NCBI GenBank assembly: GCA_002084765.1
Contig: NBMB01000073.1
Span: 1-23,683 of the forward strand
Length of the DNA: 23,683 bases
DNA from: Candidatus Cloacimonetes bacterium 4572_55
GTDB lineage: Bacteria; 4572-55
Direction of reading: 5' to 3'
The translations under genes and the position numbers were made by a program. The notes below the pieces were generated by a model. That model saw nothing but the letters and a program-made list of their open reading frames with translations, searched no databases and was not told where the DNA came from. Shown one piece after another: positions 7,223-13,968 of this stretch (positions are counted from its first letter, which is position 1; every line of letters starts with the position of its first letter).

Positions 7223-8063
7223 CTCCAAAATAAACATTAAAATTGCAGCATTACTCGAATTGACGCGCCCTTTTAACAATTTGATCCTGGGTCTATCGAT
7301 CCTATTGGCTATTGGATTGACGGGGCACCTCACTTTTTCCATGCCCGTAATTCTGGCGGTATTCTCCGCGATATTGATCGCGGCTGGCGGAAATGTATAC
7401 AACGACTGTTGCGATCTTGCCGCGGATAGGCTCAACAAACCTCGGCGACCCATCCCATCGGGTAGAATCTCCCCGCGAGACGCGCGACTCTGGGCAGGGA
7501 TCCTGTTTTTCGTGGGATGCGGAGCCGCGGGCATGATCACATTAGCCAATTTTTTCATAGCAATCATGGTCACTGCGAGCCTGATCGCATACGATTACCG
7601 ATACAAAAATCGCCCCCTTGTCGGTAATATCATTGTCGCTTTTTTGACAGCGTGCGCGTTTCTCTACGCGGGATTCGCCGTGAATCGCATCACAGAGACC
7701 GTTGTTCCGGCTCTTTTTTCATTTTTTTTTCACTTAGGACGGGAACTCGTTAAGGATGCTGAAGATATGGAGGGAGACAAGACCCAAGGCGCATTGACTC
7801 TCCCGATACTATACGGAAAAAAAACGACGATGATAGCAATATCTGTGATTTATACGGCTGTTATTATATTGACATGGGTGCCTTTTTATCTTGGATTTTA
7901 TTCATGGCGATATTTTATTGTCCTTTTGATAGGTGTGGATGCGGCGTTGCTCTACCTATTATATAGGATGTGGCGAGATCCCAGAACAGACAACTTGGGA
8001 CGGATCGCCCGCTATCTCAAATATGATATGTTGATCGGATTACTGGCTTTGTATCTTGGTTAA
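7212..8063 (+). CDS. UbiA-family prenyltransferase, DGGGP-synthase-like
   Basis: A 283-residue integral membrane protein (about eight hydrophobic helices). ATG 7212 is preferred because the protein then begins shortly before the conserved ELTRPFN; ATG 7185 adds nine residues and is the alternative. The first Asp-rich motif is GNVYNDCCDLAADRLNKPRRP (N-D-x2-D-x3-D) and the second is DAEDMEGDK, which bind Mg2+-diphosphate. The ELTRPFN opening and the NKPRRPIPSG stretch are most like geranylgeranylglyceryl-phosphate geranylgeranyltransferase (archaeal-type DGGGP synthase) and its bacterial relatives, though chlorophyll/quinone prenylases share much of this. Mevalonate-pathway genes lie 3.7 kb downstream in the same gene string, which fits a prenyl-diphosphate consumer. 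The exact acceptor cannot be read from sequence. Confidence 0.8.
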   Translation: MIFNSKINIKIAALLELTRPFNNLILGLSILLAIGLTGHLTFSMPVILAVFSAILIAAGGNVYNDCCDLAADRLNKPRRPIPSGRISPRDARLWAGILFFVGCGAAGMITLANFFIAIMVTASLIAYDYRYKNRPLVGNIIVAFLTACAFLYAGFAVNRITETVVPALFSFFFHLGRELVKDAEDMEGDKTQGALTLPILYGKKTTMIAISVIYTAVIILTWVPFYLGFYSWRYFIVLLIGVDAALLYLLYRMWRDPRTDNLGRIARYLKYDMLIGLLALYLG

Positions 8064-8094
8064 CCGAGATCACAACCCAAATGGAGATAATCAC

Positions 8095-8961
8095 ATGCGT
8101 AATTTTTGGAAATATTTCATTGGCGGCGCGGTTAGTGGCTGCGCTATCGCGTATTATGCAACCCACATCGAGCCGACCTGGCTGCAAGTCAAAAAGGTAA
8201 AAATCTCGATACCGGGACTGCCCAAGCGATTTGACGGCTTTAAAATCGTACAATTGAGCGATTTTCATTATCAACACGGCAAGACGCTTCCCCTACATTA
8301 TCTACAAAAAATTGTCGATATTGTGACAGATATTCAACCTGACATGCTTGCACTGACCGGCGATTTCCTGAACAACCTCGAGAATGTGGCGCAAGACATG
8401 GGGTTTTTGGCGTCCTATCTGAAAAAAATCGACGCGCCTTTTGGGAAATACGCAGTGCTGGGAAACCATGACTACGCATTTTATAGCCGAGGTTTCCATC
8501 CTACCCCGGATAATGCGATGGGAGAAATGGTATCGATTATGAAAAAAGCGGGCGTTACTGTTCTGCGCAACCAATTTAAAAAAATTGAGATAGAATCCGA
8601 TTTTATTCAACTCGTGGGCGTGGACGATATGGACGCTGGGTTTTTCGACGCGCACGCGGCAATGAACGGCGTAAATCCAAACAAAAACGTGATCGTTCTT
8701 TCCCACAATCCAGACTCGATCAGCCATTTCTGGCGCCGGTATCGCGTCGATCTCATGCTCTGCGGACACACGCACGGCAGCCAGGTCAAGATTCCATTTC
8801 TGCGCGTCCCGCGCTCGGTCAGGCAGTGGTGGCGGAACAGGGGTCTCCATTATGAGGAAGGTATTTTTATGTATGTGAACAAGGGCGTGGGATGGGGTCG
8901 GATAAAAATTCGGCTGAATGCCAGACCCGAGATCACAAAAATTGTCCTGAAACGTATTTAA
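8095..8961 (+). CDS. Membrane-anchored calcineurin-like metallophosphoesterase
   Basis: A 288-residue protein. ATG 8095 is supported by GGAG 8 nt upstream, whereas a longer TTG-initiated frame from 8056 is not. An N-terminal hydrophobic helix (FIGGAVSGCAIAYYA) anchors the enzyme. All metallophosphoesterase signatures are present in order: LSDFHYQ (D-x-H), LTGDFLN (G-D), LGNHDY (GNHD), LSHNPD (H) and LCGHTHGSQ (GHTH), which bind two metal ions. The size and anchor resemble the YkuE/YaeI group, some of whose members cleave UDP-2,3-diacylglucosamine (LpxG-type lipid A synthesis). Lying beside a prenyltransferase, it could instead act on a lipid phosphate. The substrate is unknown. It starts 31 nt after the prenyltransferase stop. 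Confidence 0.85.
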   Translation: MRNFWKYFIGGAVSGCAIAYYATHIEPTWLQVKKVKISIPGLPKRFDGFKIVQLSDFHYQHGKTLPLHYLQKIVDIVTDIQPDMLALTGDFLNNLENVAQDMGFLASYLKKIDAPFGKYAVLGNHDYAFYSRGFHPTPDNAMGEMVSIMKKAGVTVLRNQFKKIEIESDFIQLVGVDDMDAGFFDAHAAMNGVNPNKNVIVLSHNPDSISHFWRRYRVDLMLCGHTHGSQVKIPFLRVPRSVRQWWRNRGLHYEEGIFMYVNKGVGWGRIKIRLNARPEITKIVLKRI

Positions 8962-8963
8962 TT

Positions 8964-8984
8964 GTGAATTACGAATTATGAATT
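8964..8984 (+). repeat. Three-unit heptamer repeat NNGAATT
   Basis: GTGAATT, ACGAATT and ATGAATT follow one another immediately after the phosphoesterase stop. Simple GAATTA-type strings like this are often seen between genes in related genomes. No function is evident, and it separates the phosphoesterase gene from tldD by 73 nt. Confidence 0.5.
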
Positions 8985-9034
8985 ATCCGCGTAATTTGCG
9001 ATACTCTGCGGATAAAATTAACCCGGAGGGAATG

Positions 9035-10414
9035 ATGATAAAAAGGGAGTTAAGCAATTATGTTGATATTTTATCAGCATATACGGAATTGCGTCTCCAA
9101 GAAAACCGAGACACTTTAATTGTGATGCTCAACGGTCAGGTGATGCGCAACCAAAGAAAAGCGATGAGCGGAGTCTCTGCTCGCGTTTATAAAAATGGTG
9201 TTTGGGGATTTGCATCCAACCGTAATATGAGCGATGACGATATAAAATTGGCGATCCACGAGGCAAAGAAGAACGCTGTATTTTTAGACCGGCATACAAA
9301 TCAGGATAACGAGCCTCTTCAGATCACGACGAATTCTGGAAGGAACGACTTTTCAACTGCGAAGCCGAGAAAAACGCAGCGGGAATTGATCGAGTTTTTG
9401 AAAGAGATCGACGGTTATATTGAGAAAAAGTATCCGAAACTCAATTCTCGGTCTGTAATTCTCACATGTTTGGATATGGAAAAATCACTTGTCACTTCTG
9501 ACCCATCCTTTGCCTATTCGGTGACGCCGAGATCAATCTTAATTGTGGTGATGACGGTCGAAAAAAATGGCGAGCCTTTCGAATTGATGAAGACTTTTGG
9601 CGGATTGGGACATTTTGAGGATCAATTTTCCGATCCGAGCCAATTATACGAGAAGATCGATAATATATACAACCATTTGATGAAAAAATCAGAGGGCGTA
9701 TATGCGGACGCTGGTCTAAAGGATGTGATTCTGGACGCGGATTTAGCCGGAATTTTGGCGCACGAGGCAATCGGTCATACCACGGAAGCCGATCTGGCGC
9801 TTTCCGGGTCGGTCGCGGGTGATTACATGAATCAGAAAGTCGCCAGTCCCCTGGTCACTTTGGTCGATTTTGCACATACCGCGCTCGGGGAGCCGTGCCG
9901 CACTCCAGTCTATATCGACGACGAAGGGGTTCTGGCAAAGGACGTCGCGATTATCGAAAACGGCGTACTCAAAAGCTATATGCACAACAAGCAAAGTGCC
10001 CGGCATTTTGGCGTAGAACCGACTGGGAATGCCAGAGCTTATAGCTATTCTGACGAGCCGCTTATTCGGATGCGCAACACAGCGATCCTGCCAGGAACCG
10101 ACCGGTTGGAGGACATGATAGCCTCTATAGACGACGGCTATTATCTGATCAAGTCAAGCAACGGGCAGGCGGATTCGACCAGCGAATTCATGTTCGGCGT
10201 GACCCTGGGATATGAGATCAAGAACGGGAAATTGGGGCGCGGGATACGGGATACCACCATCTCTGGAATCGCTTTTGACGTGCTGAAGTCGATCGATATG
10301 ATCTCGAATGATATGGTTTGGGAAGCGGGCGGCATGTGTGGAAAAAAACAACCTATTCCGGTTTCTATGGGCGGTCCCGCAATCAAATGCAAAATCAATA
10401 TCGGAGGGAAATAA
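9035..10414 (+). CDS. tldD: TldD-type zinc metallopeptidase
   Basis: A 459-residue protein of the TldD/PmbA family. The start at 9035 uses GGAGG 5-6 nt upstream; the frame is open back to 8978 but without a ribosome site. The catalytic HExxxH zinc motif is intact (LAHEAIGHTTEADL, residues 243-248). The C-terminal MCGK...PIPVSMGGPA segment is the family signature near the end of the protein. TldD forms a heterodimer with TldE and proteolyses unfolded or leader-bearing small peptides, for example in microcin B17 maturation and CcdA turnover in E. coli. Only TldD carries the metal site. Here tldD ends 1 nt before tldE, consistent with co-translation of the pair. Length is normal. Confidence 0.93.
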   Translation: MIKRELSNYVDILSAYTELRLQENRDTLIVMLNGQVMRNQRKAMSGVSARVYKNGVWGFASNRNMSDDDIKLAIHEAKKNAVFLDRHTNQDNEPLQITTNSGRNDFSTAKPRKTQRELIEFLKEIDGYIEKKYPKLNSRSVILTCLDMEKSLVTSDPSFAYSVTPRSILIVVMTVEKNGEPFELMKTFGGLGHFEDQFSDPSQLYEKIDNIYNHLMKKSEGVYADAGLKDVILDADLAGILAHEAIGHTTEADLALSGSVAGDYMNQKVASPLVTLVDFAHTALGEPCRTPVYIDDEGVLAKDVAIIENGVLKSYMHNKQSARHFGVEPTGNARAYSYSDEPLIRMRNTAILPGTDRLEDMIASIDDGYYLIKSSNGQADSTSEFMFGVTLGYEIKNGKLGRGIRDTTISGIAFDVLKSIDMISNDMVWEAGGMCGKKQPIPVSMGGPAIKCKINIGGK

Positions 10415-10415
10415 G

Positions 10416-11677
10416 ATGGAAAGTAAACGTATCGCTATAGAATGCTTGAATATGATGAAAGAATCAGGTGTGGACAAGGCACAGTGTCTCCTGAAAAATA
10501 CGGAGAAAAGGGAACTAAGCGTAAATTTGGATAAGATAGATCTGCTCCGCTCCACTTTTGACGCCTCCCTCCAGTTGACCGCTATTGTCGGGGATCGAAA
10601 AGGTGTGGTGAGCATCAATAAAATGGAGATGGAAGATGTAAAAAAAGGCGTGGAGCAAGTCGTGGAGATGGCGCAGTCGTCTGAACAGGATAGTGCCAAC
10701 GACATATCGCCTCGACAACCGGGAAAAGTTTTCCAGTCCGGTCCAGAATCGCCCGATCTTGATCTGATGTACGACCGACTCGATGAGTTTATGGGATACG
10801 CGGCAGAGGCTTTTCCAAAAACCACATTTCGCACTGTCGTTTTGAACCACGCGTTAACCAAAACCCATTTGCTTAACTCCAACGGAGTCGACTTTGAGGA
10901 ACATCTTGGTGAATATAGCTTTATGGTGCTTTTTTCTTCGAAAGAAGGTAAACGGACCTCCTCTTTCAATTATTCTGGATACACCGCTCATAATTTGGAT
11001 AAGCCGATCAAGGACGTCGGTTCGATTGACACGCTTTTGAGACAATCCGTCGATCAGATCAGCGCCCAGGCGCTCAAGCAAAAATTTGTGGGAGACGTGT
11101 TGGTCACGCCCGATTGTTTGGAGAGTTTTCTCAGCACTATCGAGGGAACCTTGCGAGATTACGCGTTGATCAGCGGCGGATCTCTCTTTAAGGATAAATT
11201 GAATCAACCGATTGCTGACCAAAAGCTGACCCTGCATTCCCGACCCACGTCAAAGGATATGTCCGGCGGATACTTTGTCACAAACGACGGATTTGAAGCG
11301 CAGGATAACACGATCATCGATCACGGAGTACTGAAAACCTTTCTGTTGAGTTTGTACGGCGCAAATAAAACAGGTATGGAACGCGCTGTAAATAATGGAG
11401 ACGCCTATGTGGTCGAACCCGGATGCACTCGGTTTGACGACATGATCAAGTCGATTGATAAAGGCGTGATGCTGTGCCGATTTTCTGGAGGCTCGCCCAG
11501 CGATAACGGTGATTTTTCCGGCGTGGCAAAAAATAGCTATTATATTGAAAACGGCAAGATTCAATATCCGATCAACGAGGTCATGGTCTCTATATTCCTC
11601 ATATCTCAAAAGAGCGCATCGACTTCGGTTTTTCTGTCCTGCCGTGGGTGCAGTTCGGAAGTTTGACAATTTCTTAA
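10416..11677 (+). pseudogene. tldE: TldE/PmbA partner subunit, frameshifted near the C-terminus
   Basis: It starts at 10416, 7 nt after GGAGGG. Residues 1-391 are a normal TldE/PmbA (LNSNGVDFEEHLG, KFVGDVLVTPDCLESF, DHGVLKTFLLSLYGANKTG, YYIENGKIQYPINEVMVS), without the HExxxH site, as expected for this subunit. After NEVMVS (about 11591) the frame continues into an unfamiliar tail and stops at 11664-11666. One register away, the true family C-terminus is still readable: SKERIDFG, SVLPWVQFG, LTIS, stop 11675-11677. A segment equivalent to the usual G-N-x-x-D-M-L/F loop is missing between the two, so a deletion of a number of bases not divisible by three is inferred. The open frame alone runs 10416-11666. 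It may be real decay or a sequencing/assembly error. The body is otherwise well conserved, which favours error or a very recent event. Confidence 0.85.
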
Positions 11678-11737
11678 AATTATGGCGCAAGATCCATAGA
11701 GACGCTATAACAATAGGGAAATGTATAAGAAGGAAAA

Positions 11738-12730
11738 ATGGATGTGACACAAACGGCAATCGCGCATTCTAACATCGCCCTGGTCAAATACTGGGGGAAA
11801 CGCGACATCCGGCTCAATTTACCGGAAATGGGTTCTATATCTGTCACGCTGTCAGATATTTATACCAGATCGACCGTGACTTTCAGCGACAGATTGGAGA
11901 CGGATGAACTGATCCTGAATCGCAAGAGGGTGCAGGGCGAACAACTGACCCGCGTCAGCCGCTTTTTTGATCTGATACGAAAAAAAGCCGGTATCACGAC
12001 TCGCGCCGAGGTGATCAGTGAGAACAATTTTCCTACTGGAGCCGGGTTGGCATCCTCTGCGTCAGGATTCGCCGCGCTCGCGCTTGCAGGATCCAGAGCC
12101 ACGTCTGTTTTCCTCACACCCGCTCAAGTCTCGGAACTGGCGCGACGGGGCTCTGGATCCGCGGCTCGATCCATATTCGGCGGGTTTGTGGAAATGAAAC
12201 CAGGCGTCGAATCCGACGGCTCGGACGCTGTGGCGATCCCTCTCGCGGATCCTGATTTTTGGCGATTGAACTGGCTCATTGTCATCACCTCGGATCTGAA
12301 AAAAAAGATCGGATCCACTGACGGCATGGAGCTTTCCAGAAAAACATCTCCCTATTACAGGGCATGGATTGAGGCAACCGCCCGCGATCTGGACCAAATG
12401 CGTCAGGCAATTTTGAGAAAAAATTTCGAGAAAATGGGCGAGCTGATGGAGCATAGCTGCCTCAAAATGCACGCGTTGACTCTTTCCACCAAACCGGCTT
12501 TGGTCTATTGGAATCCCGTCACCTTAGCCGTTATGCACAAAATTTATCAACTCAGACGAGAGGGTCTCCGCGTCTATTTCACAATTGACGCGGGCCCTCA
12601 GGTCAAAACTGTCTGCTTGCCGGAAGATACGGATTTGATCAGGGACGCGTTGGAAAGCGTCCCAGGTGTGAAAAGGATCATCCAAACATCTGCCGGACCC
12701 GCAGCGCAACTTATCGAGAAAAAACAATGA
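11738..12730 (+). CDS. mvaD: Diphosphomevalonate decarboxylase
   Basis: A 330-residue GHMP-superfamily enzyme catalysing ATP-dependent conversion of mevalonate 5-diphosphate to isopentenyl diphosphate in the cytoplasm. Signatures are AIAHSNIALVKYWGKRD near the N-terminus, NFPTGAGLASSASGFAALA (ATP/phosphate loop), RRGSGSAARSIFGGFVEM (substrate-binding Arg), TDGMELSRKTSPYY, and FTIDAGPQVK with the catalytic Asp. The family usually has SACRS where this one has SAARS; the Cys is not essential. Ribosome site AAGGAA lies before ATG 11738. Its stop overlaps the kinase start (ATGA at 12727-12730), indicating translational coupling with the preceding step of the pathway. The other mevalonate genes (HMG-CoA synthase and reductase, mevalonate kinase, Idi) are not in this window. 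Confidence 0.93.
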   Translation: MDVTQTAIAHSNIALVKYWGKRDIRLNLPEMGSISVTLSDIYTRSTVTFSDRLETDELILNRKRVQGEQLTRVSRFFDLIRKKAGITTRAEVISENNFPTGAGLASSASGFAALALAGSRATSVFLTPAQVSELARRGSGSAARSIFGGFVEMKPGVESDGSDAVAIPLADPDFWRLNWLIVITSDLKKKIGSTDGMELSRKTSPYYRAWIEATARDLDQMRQAILRKNFEKMGELMEHSCLKMHALTLSTKPALVYWNPVTLAVMHKIYQLRREGLRVYFTIDAGPQVKTVCLPEDTDLIRDALESVPGVKRIIQTSAGPAAQLIEKKQ

Positions 12731-13806
12731 TTATTACACGCGCTCCTGGAAAAGTGATCATAATAGGCGAGTATGCTGTGCTGGAAAAAGCCCCATCGTT
12801 GGTCATGGCAGTCGATCGATTCGCTTTTGTAACACTCGAACCCACAGAAAAATTTAGCGTATCCGCTCCCTTGATCAATGTGGAATCAGCTGGATTTCAC
12901 ATCGGAAAATCACATAATATCATATTCGATTCAGACGTGGACCACGTGGCTCGAGTCCGGCTCAAATTCTTTATCTCTGTGTTTGAGACGACCCTGAGAT
13001 ATGTGCGAAAAAAACAGAAACATCTTGCGCCCTTCCGAATTCAGTCCAACACTGACGGCTTTTTTGATTCTGAGGTCTCCGAAAAATTGGGATTGGGCTC
13101 CAGCGCGGCACTTACAGCCGCAATCTGCGCGGCGATTCTTACCGCTGCCGGATTGGATATCGCATCGGGAAAGATGAACATATACCGTCTCTGTCAGGAA
13201 GCGCACCATCAGGCCCAAGGACGAGTGGGGAGCGGAATTGATATAGCGGCGTCTGTTTTTGGCGGAATCCTCTATCACAGGATGAATCGTATGCCGGTGA
13301 GGGTAACGAATTGGCTAAGCCGACCTTATCAAGAAAGCCAAAAAAATCAAAAAAAGCGACTCTATTGGCTGCCAATCTGGTCGGGAAAACCTATGTCAAC
13401 TCGACGTATGCTGCATAATCTGAATAAATTTAGAGATAGCTCCGCTGATGAATATCAAAGAAGAATGCGGGAACTGACCCGTCTGTCCGAAAAAGGCTGT
13501 AGTGATTTTAACTTGCAGAGAGTGACACATTTTCTATCCGTGGCAGAAGAGTATCACTATGCTATGAGTCGATTGGGAAAAAGCTCCCGTACTCCCATCA
13601 TTTCCCGACCCCATGCGCTATTGGCTAAAATTGTCAAACAATCAGGCGGCGTATACAAACCCTCCGGAGCCGGCGGCGGCGATCTGGGGTTGGCTTTCGC
13701 CGATTCTGAGGAGATACTTTTTCGGGTGGAAGAGGGTGTAAAAGCTGAGGGATTTCACCCGATCAATCTCAAGATCGACGAACCTGGCGTCTGTTTGGAG
13801 ACATAG
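12727..13806 (+). CDS. Phosphomevalonate kinase (GHMP kinase)
   Basis: A 359-residue GHMP kinase starting inside the stop of mvaD. Motif 1 is APGKVIIIGEYAVLE, motif 2 is KLGLGSSAALTAAI (ATP loop), QGRVGSGIDIAASVFGG follows, then WSGKPMSTRRML, and motif 3 is KPSGAGGGDLGLAF. The W-[ST]-G-x-x-x-S-T element and the KPSGAGGGD form of motif 3 are typical of phosphomevalonate kinase (ERG8/MvaK2) rather than mevalonate kinase, and length agrees. It phosphorylates mevalonate 5-phosphate to the diphosphate that MvaD then decarboxylates. It is the last gene of the long string and is followed by a candidate terminator at 13917. The alternative is mevalonate kinase, which I consider less likely. Confidence 0.85.
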   Translation: MIITRAPGKVIIIGEYAVLEKAPSLVMAVDRFAFVTLEPTEKFSVSAPLINVESAGFHIGKSHNIIFDSDVDHVARVRLKFFISVFETTLRYVRKKQKHLAPFRIQSNTDGFFDSEVSEKLGLGSSAALTAAICAAILTAAGLDIASGKMNIYRLCQEAHHQAQGRVGSGIDIAASVFGGILYHRMNRMPVRVTNWLSRPYQESQKNQKKRLYWLPIWSGKPMSTRRMLHNLNKFRDSSADEYQRRMRELTRLSEKGCSDFNLQRVTHFLSVAEEYHYAMSRLGKSSRTPIISRPHALLAKIVKQSGGVYKPSGAGGGDLGLAFADSEEILFRVEEGVKAEGFHPINLKIDEPGVCLET

Positions 13807-13916
13807 GAAAGTCGGGTGCCAACGTTTATAAAAGAAACCTCTCGGATTAATGAAATGCGCGCAAAAGCTCCGTTTTCCTGAAAAAAATCTGGCAAAAAAG
13901 ATATAATTCTTTAATT

Positions 13917-13942
13917 ATCAATTCATCTTGAATTGATTTTTT
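13917..13942 (+). terminator. Intrinsic terminator after the mevalonate genes
   Basis: A perfect 9-bp stem ATCAATTCA/TGAATTGAT with a TCT loop, followed by TTTTT (937-942 region). The stem is A/T-rich, so termination may be partial. It lies 13 nt before the ribosome site of the efflux operon, so the efflux promoter may be upstream of or overlap it. Confidence 0.5.
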
Positions 13943-13968
13943 ATATTTAGCAATAGGAGAACTGTTTT

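Noticed and set aside
10154-10969. 271-codon minus-strand open frame spanning the tldD-tldE boundary
   Set aside because: It is Ser/Arg-rich low-complexity translation typical of a shadow of GC-skewed coding DNA; both + strand genes are well supported.
11586-11600. Programmed ribosomal frameshift in tldE
   Set aside because: There is no slippery heptamer or downstream structure, conserved sequence is actually missing at the site, and the family has no known frameshifting.
13902-13907. TATAAT as a promoter -10 for the efflux operon
   Set aside because: No acceptable -35 lies 16-18 nt upstream, and the stretch is simply A/T-rich; a candidate terminator follows it.
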